NCBI RefSeq assembly: GCF_900444945.1
Contig: NZ_UFRM01000001.1
Span: forward strand, 382,501-446,500
Length of the DNA: 64,000 bases
Reading direction: 5' to 3'
DNA from: Actinobacillus lignieresii
GTDB lineage: Bacteria > Pseudomonadota > Gammaproteobacteria > Enterobacterales > Pasteurellaceae
The number at the start of each line of letters is the position of its first letter. The stretch's first letter is position 1. The notes under the pieces are model-generated. The model did not search any database, was not told where the DNA came from, and saw only the letters and a program-made list of their open reading frames with translations. Position numbers and translations under genes: made by a program. Of this stretch, positions 47,073-56,489 are shown piece by piece.

Positions 47073-47322
47073 TCTCGCCGAACCCCTGCGGATATTGTTT
47101 GCGATTAATCTCGCTCTGATACGCCGTTTTACAGTGCGCAGCATCAAAAAATAGAGCATTCACACATTTATAAGCAATGCTCCACTTGAGTTTCGGTTCC
47201 TTTGCTAAGATTGCACCACGGTAACAACGACTTGAGATTGTTTCGTCTGCTGCTCCAGCAAAGATTGCGTTAACGAGTTGATCAAGAGCAATCAATAAAT
47301 GATATAAGTATTTATTTTTCAT
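47062..47322 (-). CDS. Small conserved phage protein
   Basis: An 86-residue protein with motif PDETISSR-like AADETISSRCYRGA, followed by a Trp/Lys region (PKLKWSIAYKCVNALFFDAAHC) and a YQSE end. Proteins of this pattern occur in many temperate phages and tailocins, between tail and lysis genes, without assigned role. It overlaps both the fibre assembly gene end and the next gene. Confidence 0.75.
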   Translation of the reverse strand: MKNKYLYHLLIALDQLVNAIFAGAADETISSRCYRGAILAKEPKLKWSIAYKCVNALFFDAAHCKTAYQSEINRKQYPQGFGENVG

Positions 47323-47944
47323 TTTTGTTTTCCTCTAAAAATTCTGCGTAAGTTTTTGACCAACCGATAGACCAGTCATAATCTATCGGGTTATCGCTAT
47401 TTTGTAATAGCACTTTATGCATATAAGCGTTTTCGTACATACTTGTTTTCAAATCTCGCACGGCATTCCAAACTGCAATAAAATCATTAAAATCAAGTAG
47501 ATAAACTGTATTGTCTGCACAGATTAAACTAAATCTTTGCTCTTTGCCGTTTAAGTCAAAATCAGCTTTGATTTGCACTAAGTTATCTTGACCGGTTTTG
47601 TCTGTATCTACCCATTTATTGATTTGTTTGATATAGACGCCACCATTTACGCAATAATCACGCTTAGCGTTAATTAATTGACAAACGTGCTGTTTATGTT
47701 CGTTGATTAATTTTTGTTGTTTATCTTTGTCTAGCACCCAGCTTTTACCGTTAAAAATATAAGCTATCCCCGGTTTTGGTTTGCTTAATGTAAGCATGTT
47801 ATTTTCAAAGATGATTTCACACCCGTTTTCTAAACCTTCGGTAAATTGTTTATATTGTTCTTCGCTAATAGGTAAAGCCAAATCGGGTATAATATTAATC
47901 TCTTCAATCAGAAATGATTTTTTATCTAAGTCATAAAAATACAT
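47312..47944 (-). CDS. Tail fibre assembly-like protein (DUF4376 type)
   Basis: 210 residues. The N-terminal part has the prolonged beta pattern of fibre assembly chaperones (LPISEEQYKQFTEGLENGCE, GKSWVLDKDKQQKLI). The C-terminal half (ICADNTVYLLDFNDFIAVWN) resembles the DUF4376 domain found after tail fibre genes. It lies directly downstream of the tail fibre gene, as expected for a dedicated chaperone. Confidence 0.72.
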   Translation of the reverse strand: MYFYDLDKKSFLIEEINIIPDLALPISEEQYKQFTEGLENGCEIIFENNMLTLSKPKPGIAYIFNGKSWVLDKDKQQKLINEHKQHVCQLINAKRDYCVNGGVYIKQINKWVDTDKTGQDNLVQIKADFDLNGKEQRFSLICADNTVYLLDFNDFIAVWNAVRDLKTSMYENAYMHKVLLQNSDNPIDYDWSIGWSKTYAEFLEENKNEK

Positions 47945-47952
47945 ATATCCAC

Positions 47953-50100
47953 CTACTTAAAAACAGCACCATTTTGATATAACTGATTAAACAACAAGCC
48001 ATTTGCAATGCCGCCTTTTGCGTCACGAGCAGATATAAAACTCCCATTTGAGAACTGAAGGTCATTATGACCGTCTGAGTTACGATTGCTTCTACAGTCG
48101 ACATTAGTTACGACTACAGAAGAACCAAAATTAGCATTAACTGAAAATTCTGACCCACAAATCACAGATGAGTCAGATGCGTCCACTTTTGAGCCGTTTT
48201 TTGCATGTATACCTTTACTTTTCGCTATGATGCTTGATTGATTAACTGTCACTATCGCACATCTATCTGCCAGTATGCCTTGATTACAATCATTTAAATT
48301 AACTTTTGTGAAAGATACACTTCCTCCTAAGCAGTAAATTCCGACGGATTTAGCGTTTTGGATATTTATTTGATATCCTCCGACCCTTCCGCCTTCTTGG
48401 CATCTGATGCCATATCGATTAGCGTTGTTCAGCTCTGCGTAGTCACACCCGATTGCACTAGACGATAAGCAGACAATCGAGTCATTTTTGCAGTTATCTG
48501 CTACACCTCTTTCAAAATTTATAATTGAGCAACCAAATGCTGATACTCCATCATGAGAACCAGCACAACGTCCACCTTGTGCGTTCATTTTTGATGCTCC
48601 AGCAGCAGCGTAACCGCTTTTTCCAGCGCCCTCAAAATAGGTGATGCGACAACTAATTGTGCTTGCTTCTCGAGCAAAGCAACCATAACCACCGGCATTA
48701 TTGATACCGCAATTACTCCAAATATGACCGGTGGAGTTTCTGTTACAGACATATCCATGTCTGTTTGTGCCATCGCCTGTTTCATCCATTTTAAATCGGC
48801 AAGCCAGTAATAACTGTTCCGAATTATCTCCGGCATAAAATGCTGGATACATCTCGGAAGATGTACCCTCAAAGTAAGCAATTTTAGTCAAAGACTCCCG
48901 ACTAATAATGACCTCAGGGTCTTCTGCGATCAGGTTTATCCAGCCTAGTTTTGATTGTCTTAAAATAACTTGCTCACGCATTACAAAACCGCTAAGTATT
49001 TTTATTGTTGCCGACAAACTATCGGGAGTATACTTGGATGAATTTGTACTATCGCCCACTTTATGAGTTTTTTTCGAAAAATTATTGGTCAAATATGATA
49101 TAGCATCGTTAATTGTTGCGAAATCTCCTTGATTCCCTACTGTCACAGTTACATTAGAGTTTAATAAATCTAATGTTAAATCTAATGTATCTTTTTTAGT
49201 TTTAAATGTACCGTTAAAGTAAATTTTCACTTTAGGGATGGCATCAACAAAATAGACTCCATTTAATAAATTAACATAGTTCACTTTTAATTTTTCTAGT
49301 GCATTAAAGGCTTCGGTGTCATTGTTTTTCCCATTGCCAAATGCTCCAAAATCGAAAGGTGTAATTTGCTGGTAAACTCGTTTCCATCTTTGCCCATTTG
49401 TTGTCACAATCACAGTACCACTATTATCAGCGGTCGTTTTATCATTCAAATCCGAATAAAACTCCCCACCACCCACATTTGAGCCGGCATAATAACCACG
49501 CACTAAAATGCGCTGATTGTCTTCTGTTGGCTCAATTGTGCGGAGTTCGGCGATTGATTCGCATTGACCAATTGCATTAAACCCCACAGGAGATTTAATA
49601 TATTCAAATTGATTGTTAACGATCTCAAATTTGTTATTAATGGTTACAAACTCATTAGTAAAATCCACTTGCCATGATTCGGCGGCAACATTGATTTGTG
49701 TTAATGCTTTTGCGCCAGTGAAATGTAAGATCATGTTACGGGTCATTGAGTTTCCGTATGTTTTACCTTTATTTTTACGTTTTTTAATAGTATCGGTAAA
49801 ACAAGCAACAGCTAGGATATTCTCACTTTTATTGATTAATCCAATATAGTTAAATTCAAAATCTCCGACATTTGAACCAAGTACAGCAGAGTACACAACT
49901 TTATTTTCGTCAATATAGCCGGCACGGCTAATATCTACACGATGTGCAATTTCTGTCGGCATCGTTAAATAACGATGCAAGTTATCAGCAGTTAATCCGC
50001 TGATATTACAAAAAATCATTTGGTCAAAAACTACCGGTTGATTCTTTGCTGTTTGCTGTGCAACATATTTTTCAAAATCTGAACTGGCTAACATTGTCAT
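47953..50100 (-). CDS. Prophage tail fibre protein with beta-helix receptor-binding domain
   Basis: Receptor-binding fibre of 715 residues. Residues 1-150 resemble the tail-collar fibre domain of P2-like fibres (DUF3751: VVFDQMIFCNISGLTADNLH). A pectate-lyase-like right-handed beta-helix follows at about 240-690, with repeated short strands and many Asn/Ser/Gly turns (GGSVSFTKVNLNDCNQGILA, SKGIHAKNGSKVDASDSSV). Such helices may bind or cut surface polysaccharide. The actual start may be the second Met (50094). Confidence 0.8.
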   Translation of the reverse strand: MTMLASSDFEKYVAQQTAKNQPVVFDQMIFCNISGLTADNLHRYLTMPTEIAHRVDISRAGYIDENKVVYSAVLGSNVGDFEFNYIGLINKSENILAVACFTDTIKKRKNKGKTYGNSMTRNMILHFTGAKALTQINVAAESWQVDFTNEFVTINNKFEIVNNQFEYIKSPVGFNAIGQCESIAELRTIEPTEDNQRILVRGYYAGSNVGGGEFYSDLNDKTTADNSGTVIVTTNGQRWKRVYQQITPFDFGAFGNGKNNDTEAFNALEKLKVNYVNLLNGVYFVDAIPKVKIYFNGTFKTKKDTLDLTLDLLNSNVTVTVGNQGDFATINDAISYLTNNFSKKTHKVGDSTNSSKYTPDSLSATIKILSGFVMREQVILRQSKLGWINLIAEDPEVIISRESLTKIAYFEGTSSEMYPAFYAGDNSEQLLLACRFKMDETGDGTNRHGYVCNRNSTGHIWSNCGINNAGGYGCFAREASTISCRITYFEGAGKSGYAAAGASKMNAQGGRCAGSHDGVSAFGCSIINFERGVADNCKNDSIVCLSSSAIGCDYAELNNANRYGIRCQEGGRVGGYQINIQNAKSVGIYCLGGSVSFTKVNLNDCNQGILADRCAIVTVNQSSIIAKSKGIHAKNGSKVDASDSSVICGSEFSVNANFGSSVVVTNVDCRSNRNSDGHNDLQFSNGSFISARDAKGGIANGLLFNQLYQNGAVFK

Positions 50101-50120
50101 AATGTTAATATCCTTTTTTG

Positions 50121-50651
50121 TTATAATTTTATTTCAAGTTCGTCACAGTAATAAGTGTGACCAAATTCTGCATAATGCAAATAAATTTCTATGGTGTTCT
50201 CGGTCAAAAACGAATAACGCCGACAAGTTCTGCCGTACTTACGAATAATTTCATAAATCAGTTGATCGTTTTGCGATAATTGTCCGTCGGTTAAAATTAA
50301 GTGAATAATATCGAAATCAAGCCCTTCAAATCGTTCTTTAATTTCTACTTTCCCTATCTCTAAACGTTCGAAAATATTTTTAAAACCAATTACGCTGCCT
50401 GCTTCCTTTGCGTTAATAAAGGCGTATTTAACCCGTTTTCTATATAAACTTAATGGCTCATTATCGAATCGATTAATATCACGCTGATAAGCAATTAAAT
50501 TTAAAATAAAAACAGGGCAATTCTCTTCATCAAAAATTTGAAAAGGGAACACGAGCGTTTTAAACGTTAAATCCCACCATTTTTTGAAAAGTGTAGCCAG
50601 TTTATTCAGCTCACCTTTATTCATCCAAAAAGGTAATTTAATCTCAATCAT
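50121..50651 (-). CDS. Prophage tail protein I-like
   Basis: About 176 residues; ATG at 50651 follows AGGTG and overlaps the baseplate J gene end. The pattern with [40 protein letters not shown] and [11 protein letters not shown] is of the P2 gpI type, which joins baseplate wedge and fibre. Position between baseplate J and tail fibre agrees. Confidence 0.78.
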   Translation of the reverse strand: MIEIKLPFWMNKGELNKLATLFKKWWDLTFKTLVFPFQIFDEENCPVFILNLIAYQRDINRFDNEPLSLYRKRVKYAFINAKEAGSVIGFKNIFERLEIGKVEIKERFEGLDFDIIHLILTDGQLSQNDQLIYEIIRKYGRTCRRYSFLTENTIEIYLHYAEFGHTYYCDELEIKL

Positions 50652-51810
50652 CTTCACGCACCTGCAATTGTTTAATTCTAGGGATTGATAGATCTGTTAT
50701 TACGTCATCTTGCCCCCAATTTAAAGACTTAACTTGAGGATATTGCTCATGAATTTCTTCACCTAATTTTGACCAAGAAAAACGGCTATAAGGGTAAGTT
50801 TTCGTAACGGTATAATTGTTATTTTCTCTAAATGCGCAGCGGATCATTTGCGCTATATTGAATAAGAGTTCTTGTTTTTGTACGGCATCTAATTCTTCAT
50901 TAGAGAAATAAACACTTAAACTAATATCGCAATCTACTTCTGGCATTTGGAATGCTCTAATATCATCGCCATGGCCGTGATAACCATCATTCATTAAATA
51001 TTGATTAATACGATCGATATATGCTTGCGCAGCCACGCCAGTATCCAATAACAAATAAATATTTGCTGTTCCTGCGCCTCTCGGTGCGTCATGTAAAAAG
51101 TAAATTCGATCTACAGGGAGCTTTGCAATTTTCGCTACCAATGCTCGATACACGCTATCAATATGATGATCGCCAACACTGGAAAAAACCACTCGATAAC
51201 GCTCTCTTAGTTCTTCATCACTTTCATTATCAGTGCCTGGCGATAGCAACCAATCCGTCTGGTTTTCTACAGACTTGATACCGTTAATCGCAACAGGGAG
51301 TATTTTGTAGTACCCATCAGCAAGGTTAAAATCCGCTCCCGTTTGTTCGGCAATGACTTTGATGTTTTTACTTGTTTTTCCTGCGGGGATGTCGTCATCA
51401 AACTGAGTGATTAATTTGTATGTAATATCGTTAATTCGCTCTGTTTGTACGATAGTGCCCGCTGGGACTCGAATCGATATATCTGCATTTTCTTTTGTAA
51501 AAGTGATATACCCTTCGGCTTTTGTGGCGAGTAATCGCTCAATGCCAACTGCTGAGCAAAGTAAATCCAACCACTTACCCCTTGCAGTTTTCACAAATAA
51601 ATTTGGCAAGATACCTTCGATCAGCACGTCCGTGAGCCATTTCACGGGGGCGACGGCAATTGCAGTCACTAAGCGCCAGAATGGAGACATTTTGCTCGTG
51701 TTGGTAATTAATCCCGCTTCTTCTGTTAGCGTTTCAAACTGTTGCTTAATTTCGCTTTCTTCAACGGGCAAACCCTGATCGATCAGCAGTTCTTTAAATT
51801 CTTCGCTCAT
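50644..51810 (-). CDS. Baseplate assembly protein J
   Basis: A 388-residue baseplate wedge protein. Family motifs include [27 protein letters not shown] and the strongly conserved [11 protein letters not shown] (about 195). It is placed between a DUF2590-like gene and the I-like gene, as in P2/HP1 phages. The start is ATG at 51810, next to the previous stop. Confidence 0.9.
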   Translation of the reverse strand: MSEEFKELLIDQGLPVEESEIKQQFETLTEEAGLITNTSKMSPFWRLVTAIAVAPVKWLTDVLIEGILPNLFVKTARGKWLDLLCSAVGIERLLATKAEGYITFTKENADISIRVPAGTIVQTERINDITYKLITQFDDDIPAGKTSKNIKVIAEQTGADFNLADGYYKILPVAINGIKSVENQTDWLLSPGTDNESDEELRERYRVVFSSVGDHHIDSVYRALVAKIAKLPVDRIYFLHDAPRGAGTANIYLLLDTGVAAQAYIDRINQYLMNDGYHGHGDDIRAFQMPEVDCDISLSVYFSNEELDAVQKQELLFNIAQMIRCAFRENNNYTVTKTYPYSRFSWSKLGEEIHEQYPQVKSLNWGQDDVITDLSIPRIKQLQVREDD

Positions 51811-52142
51811 TAATAACTTATCTCCAGTGCGTCTATTTGTCCAAAATCTACTGTCTCAGCAGTAAGCCATAATTTCCCGAGTTTCTCTTCTTCGATAGCG
51901 ATCGTGCCTGGTACTAATCGCTCATCTTCTTCAGCGAGCAAAATCATCTGCAAAAAAATATCGCTACGTAGCACGGGCGAGCGCTCAGCGATTAATGCCG
52001 TAACTAAACCGCTTTCCATTAGCGCATGTTTAATATCTTGCGCAATAGATACTCTGTTATCGCAAATAGTGGGGATATTTCCGCTATCTAGCGTTATATC
52101 CCCATCGGTAATGAGTAAATCTAAATATAGCTTTTCCGTCAT
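51810..52142 (-). CDS. Small baseplate protein (W-like, DUF2590 type)
   Basis: A 110-residue acidic protein. LLITDGDITLDSGNIPTIC and the following SIAQDIKHALMESG fit the GPW/gp25-like baseplate group. Its ATG shares bases with the tape measure stop (ATGA), so it is translationally coupled. Confidence 0.78.
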   Translation of the reverse strand: MTEKLYLDLLITDGDITLDSGNIPTICDNRVSIAQDIKHALMESGLVTALIAERSPVLRSDIFLQMILLAEEDERLVPGTIAIEEEKLGKLWLTAETVDFGQIDALEISY

Positions 52143-54598
52143 TTCAGTTGATTATTGTCGTGTTGCTGTTGCATTACTGCTGCACTTACTTGTTTAACAA
52201 CATTCTCGGACGTAATGCCGTTAAAATGATAAGTATTGGTGTAAGTGACGTTCTGTTTATTAGTGCTTACATAAGATGCCGCTGTGCCTGTTTTCACTGT
52301 CCCGCCGTTTGGCTGAACAGAAGCGGGTAGTTGTGTATTGCTTGCTGGCACGGTGGCAACATTTGCCGCTTTCAGCATCATATTTGTAGTGCTCATAAAC
52401 GATGACTTACCTACATCTAAATTTTTGAGTTGGCTGTCGTTTACGATCAGTGGAATTTCGATGCCAAGCCCTAGCGTGTTTGAGACGGCATTCCATTTGC
52501 TGATAATCCAGTTCACCACGCCCAGGAATGTATTTTTGATACCCTCCCAGACTGAAATTGCAATATCTGCAAGTAACTTAAAGCCTTCGCCCAGCAAGCC
52601 AAGCCAATCATTATTGGTCCACGCTGTAACGAGTGCGTCCCAGTGTGAAAGAATCGCAGTTGTAACGCCTGCAAATACATCAACTAAGCCACTAATACCG
52701 ATCGCAATCAGCTCTACTACGCCAATTACCGCTTCAAATGCCACACCAAGCAATGCGCCTACCGTCTCGCCAACACTGCGGAATGTTTCCGCTGCGTCCG
52801 TTGCGCCACCTAAATTGCCTGTAATGCGCCCGATAGTTTCCATCACTCGGCTAAACGCCGCTTTCAGCATATCGAACGCTCGGTAAAGCGGGCTTAAATG
52901 CTCTGAAAATGTGCCGAAGCCTTTTTTCACACCCGCAAAGAAATCATCAAAATTATTGCGATACTTATAAATAAATACCCCAATCCCGATTAATGCGGCC
53001 ACAAATAAGCTCATTGGGCTAAAAAGCGCTAAGAAACCGACTTTCACTGCGGTAAGTGCCGCTGAAAATACCGTTTGGAATACGGCAATCGGGCCTGCTG
53101 CGAACGCTAAGCGCAGAATGCTCACACCTTTCAACAGTGCGCCGTAGAATCCCTTAAATAATCCTGCGATAGATAAAAATACGTTTTTAAGCGGAGCGAA
53201 GATCGCTAACACGCCGTTGCCGAGTGCTTTTAATGCGATTAATGGGTGCAACAGAATGCTTGATAGCGCTGTTGCCAATTTCGCTAACATCGCCAGCGGT
53301 GCACTTACACTTGCTAATAACACTGAGCCGATTAATTTAAACGGTACAAGCAACGCTAATGCACCGACTTTGACTAACCCAATCACACCCGATAGCACGG
53401 TGATAGATGCGGCAAGTGCGCCGAACCCAATCACGGCAAGTGCAATGTATCCCGCCCAACGTGCGATATTCTGATATTTGTTAAAGAACTCGGCGATACC
53501 TGCGCCCCAGTCTGCAATTTTATGAATAATTGGCTCAAGTTTTTTTAGCACGGCGGTGCCAATTGCAATTTTGACGTTATTAATGACTTGCGCTAATCGC
53601 TCCCAAGGTGAAGTCACCATTTTTGCAATTTTTGCGGCATCATCTAAATTTTTAATATCGCCAATTTCGCTAATATTGTCTTTAAGCTGATCGATTTTCG
53701 GTAAGAGATAAGTAATAACACTAACCGCTTCGTCCGTGCCGAATGCATCACGTAGCTTACGAGCTTCGACTTCATCGATCGTATCGCCGTAAGCGCCCCG
53801 AATTTGTCTTAAGATTTCAACAATTGGGCGCATACGCTTGTTTTCGTCCATAAAGTCGAGACCTAGCGCCTTCTTACCATATTGCGCTGAGCCGACCCCT
53901 TTTAAGAACGCCGCATATTTCGTCCCCGATTGCCCACCTGGCATCACACTTTGCAAGTTACCTAGAACCGCAAATTGTTCGGCCATCGCTACGCCTTTGG
54001 CTTGACCTGTTGCCATCAAGTTAGTAAATGCGTCTGAAAGCGATTTACCCGATGACTTGAACATATTCGCCGTGAGCGTGGCTTGACCTGCCATCATCTC
54101 GACCCATTTCGACTTGCCCATTTTGTCGGCTTCTTGTTGGAAAATGCCGTACATTGTTGAGAGATAAGATCCCATCTCTGCAACATCTGAGCCTGTTGCT
54201 TTCGCTAAGATATTTGAGCCTTTACTGAAAGAAATCAGCTCATTGTCGGTTAAACCGTCAATAGCACGAGCAATTTCATTCGTTGAATCCACCACATTTG
54301 CCGCAGCAATGCCGTATTCAGAGGAGAATTCAAGGGCGAACTCTTTCACTTTTTGCAAGCCAGAGGTTTCCACACCTGCGGCTGCAACATTCGCCATCAT
54401 ATTGTTAAATTCGATAGCGGGTTCAAGGGCGGATTTCATCGCCATGCCTGCACCAAATAAACCCGCAGCGCCCATACCGATATCGGAAATCGCCTTTTTG
54501 CCTTTTGCGCCCAGCGTATCAATTTGTTTCATCACGCCCTTTAATGGGCCCGACATCTGATCGGTTAGGCGGATAATGTAATCAAGAGTTTGTGACAC
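52139..54598 (-). CDS. Tail tape measure protein
   Basis: An 819-residue protein with GTG start; length sets tail length. An N-terminal phage tail tape measure domain (about 1-330: SGPLKGVMKQIDTLGAKGKK, ANVVDSTNEIARAIDGL, SSGKSLSDAFTNLM) is followed by several hydrophobic helices (about 375-570: IALAVIGFGALAASITVLSG, MSLFVAALIGIGVFIYKY). It lies directly downstream of the frameshifting tail chaperone, the standard order. Confidence 0.92.
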   Translation of the reverse strand: MSQTLDYIIRLTDQMSGPLKGVMKQIDTLGAKGKKAISDIGMGAAGLFGAGMAMKSALEPAIEFNNMMANVAAAGVETSGLQKVKEFALEFSSEYGIAAANVVDSTNEIARAIDGLTDNELISFSKGSNILAKATGSDVAEMGSYLSTMYGIFQQEADKMGKSKWVEMMAGQATLTANMFKSSGKSLSDAFTNLMATGQAKGVAMAEQFAVLGNLQSVMPGGQSGTKYAAFLKGVGSAQYGKKALGLDFMDENKRMRPIVEILRQIRGAYGDTIDEVEARKLRDAFGTDEAVSVITYLLPKIDQLKDNISEIGDIKNLDDAAKIAKMVTSPWERLAQVINNVKIAIGTAVLKKLEPIIHKIADWGAGIAEFFNKYQNIARWAGYIALAVIGFGALAASITVLSGVIGLVKVGALALLVPFKLIGSVLLASVSAPLAMLAKLATALSSILLHPLIALKALGNGVLAIFAPLKNVFLSIAGLFKGFYGALLKGVSILRLAFAAGPIAVFQTVFSAALTAVKVGFLALFSPMSLFVAALIGIGVFIYKYRNNFDDFFAGVKKGFGTFSEHLSPLYRAFDMLKAAFSRVMETIGRITGNLGGATDAAETFRSVGETVGALLGVAFEAVIGVVELIAIGISGLVDVFAGVTTAILSHWDALVTAWTNNDWLGLLGEGFKLLADIAISVWEGIKNTFLGVVNWIISKWNAVSNTLGLGIEIPLIVNDSQLKNLDVGKSSFMSTTNMMLKAANVATVPASNTQLPASVQPNGGTVKTGTAASYVSTNKQNVTYTNTYHFNGITSENVVKQVSAAVMQQQHDNNQLK

Positions 54599-54610
54599 TA
54601 TGTAATCATC

Positions 54611-55101
54611 TTAACTTCCTAGGGCTTGGCTAATTCCATTTGTGGTGGCGTTGGCTAAATTATCGAAATAATTTTTATGTAACCAGAGCGCACGCGCTAA
54701 ATTTGTCTCGCTGTTATCAGCGAAGGGTAGATAATGCATTCTGAGCGCAATCACTTGCGAGAAGCCATTGCGCTCAATGTTTTCTACCCTTTCGGCTAGT
54801 TTTTTAGTTTTAGCTCAAATTTGGGTTTGAATGCCGTATTCACTTCTTTCAGTAACGACATTGCAATATCGCTGTACGGTAAGAGCGTGAGTAACGTCTC
54901 ACGGTCATCTGGTGCAACAATCGCCTGCAAATAATCTTTCGCCGGTGTGAGTTTGTTGTCTTCACGGAATTCATTTAAGAATGCGTCATAAGCAGCATCA
55001 TCACGCACGAATGTTAATTCCACTTTGCCGTTTAATGTGACTGTCACGCTATTTTTAGTCGTGATGCCTAATTGCTCTAAAATGTTTTTTGCTTCTGCCA
55101 T
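54611..55101 (-). CDS. Tail assembly chaperone, long frameshift product (G-T like)
   Basis: A -1 slip at A AAA AAC (54799-54805) makes translation pass the TAG and continue into an overlapping frame, LAERVENIERNGFSQVIALR, ending at 54611-54613. The result is about 62 residues longer than the short product. The extension keeps a full open frame and ends 13 bases before the tape measure start, so it is almost certainly used. Lambda and P2 make G-T/E+E' proteins in the same way. Confidence 0.82.
54796..55101 (-). CDS. Tail assembly chaperone, short product (G-like)
   Basis: A 101-residue protein (MAEAKNILEQLGITTKNSV) that probably coats the tape measure during tail assembly. It sits immediately upstream of the tape measure gene and ends FELKLKN at TAG right after the slippery site. 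Its composition, mixed beta then helical, fits the tail chaperone group of HP1-like phages. Confidence 0.82.
   Translation of the reverse strand: MAEAKNILEQLGITTKNSVTVTLNGKVELTFVRDDAAYDAFLNEFREDNKLTPAKDYLQAIVAPDDRETLLTLLPYSDIAMSLLKEVNTAFKPKFELKLKN
54799..54805 (-). other. Programmed -1 ribosomal frameshift site A AAA AAC
   Basis: The minus-strand heptamer is in the required X XXY YYZ phase relative to the short frame (codons AAA AAC) and is directly followed by TAG. The -1 frame is open for 62 codons. Confidence 0.85.
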
Positions 55102-55104
55102 GTT

Positions 55105-55410
55105 TTAGTCCTCTGTCTTCTTTGTGAATTTGTCAAAAAGCGGCACAAATCGACCGCTTGTAAGAATGTTTTGTTTTTCTTCAATACGATCTAAACGATG
55201 ACCCACGTCATTTTTTAAATCGCTGAATAAATCTTTGATTTCTGCTTTCATTTCCTGCATATCGGCTTTTTGCACGTAGTTTTTTGCTACATCATTTTCA
55301 AGTTTTGCAACTCGCTGAGCGTTCTCAGCGATCGATTTGTTGAAATGAAATGCAACGGGGATAAGCACGCCAGAAATGCAGATGCTGACTAATTGTGATA
55401 CTTCAATCAT
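55105..55410 (-). CDS. Small membrane protein with coiled coil, lysis region
   Basis: 101 residues: one N-terminal membrane segment (VSICISGVLIPVAFHF) and then a charged coiled-coil stretch (about 25-85: AQRVAKLENDVAKN). It lies between the holin-like gene and the tail chaperone. It could be a spanin-like or antiholin protein, but no lipobox or classic motif is seen. Overlaps the holin gene end. Confidence 0.65.
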   Translation of the reverse strand: MIEVSQLVSICISGVLIPVAFHFNKSIAENAQRVAKLENDVAKNYVQKADMQEMKAEIKDLFSDLKNDVGHRLDRIEEKQNILTSGRFVPLFDKFTKKTED

Positions 55411-55937
55411 TTAGCCCCCTTTGCGATAATCGCTTGTTTTTCGGCGCTGCCACGGCTTGAGCCGAGCCAGTATGCAAAAGCTTGCGTAAATGCGGTGGTT
55501 ACCGAACCGATAAGCAGATAAACAACTTCTTTGTTAGATTCGGGAACTTGGAAAGCCATCAAACCATAGATTGCACCGCTCACTGCGAGAAACAGAAGCA
55601 CGGTGAGCAATGGTGGCATAAAGTGCCCTTTGTGCACGCTACGTGCTTGTTGCAAGTCCGCAAGGCGTGATTTTTCTAAGTCTGCTTCAATTTTTAACTG
55701 ATTAATGCGAGATTGCTCTAAAAATTCCGCATGCTTTAATTGCATTTCTTGTAATTTCAGTGCTGCCTCTGGGTCGGTTTTTAACGCTTTCGCCACCGCT
55801 TCGGGCGAGTTATCTGTCCCCAGTGCGTCTGCAATTAATGCGCCCACACTTACGGCAATACCAGCGGGGCCTGCAAGCAACGGAGCAACGCCCGCGGCCA
55901 CTTTACCCACTGTTTTTGATAGTTCTTTCCAGTCCAT
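55407..55937 (-). CDS. Holin-like membrane protein (3-TM GTA-type)
   Basis: A 176-residue protein. A weakly hydrophobic N-terminus (VAAGVAPLLAGPAGIAVSVGALI) and a central charged helix (about 60-100) are followed by two membrane segments (PPLLTVLLFLAVSGAIYGLM, VVYLLIGSVTTAFTQAFAYW) and the ending GSSRGSAEKQ. This is the pattern of the gene-transfer-agent holin family. It probably makes the membrane lesion for lysis. Next to the lysozyme gene. Confidence 0.82.
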   Translation of the reverse strand: MDWKELSKTVGKVAAGVAPLLAGPAGIAVSVGALIADALGTDNSPEAVAKALKTDPEAALKLQEMQLKHAEFLEQSRINQLKIEADLEKSRLADLQQARSVHKGHFMPPLLTVLLFLAVSGAIYGLMAFQVPESNKEVVYLLIGSVTTAFTQAFAYWLGSSRGSAEKQAIIAKGAK

Positions 55938-55945
55938 TTAAATTC

Positions 55946-56422
55946 CTATGCGAGCAAGAAATGCATACGCTCTTTTTTGCGGCGCTCCAATAAGCCCGTA
56001 TATTCTTTGCCACCAGAATATTTCCAGCGTAAGAACTGATCTGCCACGGCATAAATAGACGTTTGATCGTCTTGGTGCATTGTGTAGAGCAGTTTGGCTA
56101 ATGTTGATTTTGCAAACGCACGCATACCAATGTTGAATGCGAGGCTGACTAATGCGTCAAATTGATTTTGCGTGACTTGCACGCCTATTTCGCTAAGCAA
56201 TTGATTCATGCCGTCTTCGAAATGTTTTACATCTTGCTTGAGCAATTCTTCTGCTTGTTCGGCGGTAATCTCTTGCCCCATCTTCACGTTTAACGTATGG
56301 CCGTAGCCAATGGTCGGCACGCCTTTTACGTCACGGTAAGCTTTTAACTTGCGACCTTCGAACGATTTAATCAGTGCTAAACCGCTTGCGCTGAGCGCCA
56401 AGAACACAATACTTTTCTTCAT
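55946..56422 (-). CDS. Prophage endolysin, GH24 lysozyme with probable SAR signal
   Basis: A 158-residue muramidase. The catalytic triad spacing E-8-D-5-T is exact (FEGRKLKAYRDVKGVPT). It also shows TIGYGHT, AFNIGMRAFAKSTLAKLL and a GLLERRKKER end. The N-terminus MKKSIVFLALSASGLALI is weakly hydrophobic with Ala/Gly/Ser, typical of a signal-anchor-release endolysin that needs only a pinholin. Confidence 0.9.
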   Translation of the reverse strand: MKKSIVFLALSASGLALIKSFEGRKLKAYRDVKGVPTIGYGHTLNVKMGQEITAEQAEELLKQDVKHFEDGMNQLLSEIGVQVTQNQFDALVSLAFNIGMRAFAKSTLAKLLYTMHQDDQTSIYAVADQFLRWKYSGGKEYTGLLERRKKERMHFLLA

Positions 56423-56489
56423 TTTTATTCCTTTAGTTTTGCTTTTGTTTTATTGAATAAACCCCAAAGCTATCCGCCTTGGAGCTTGG

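Noticed and set aside
54599..54795. Untranslated gap between the tail chaperone and tape measure genes
   Set aside because: It is the -1 frame extension of the chaperone, entered through the A AAA AAC slippery site.
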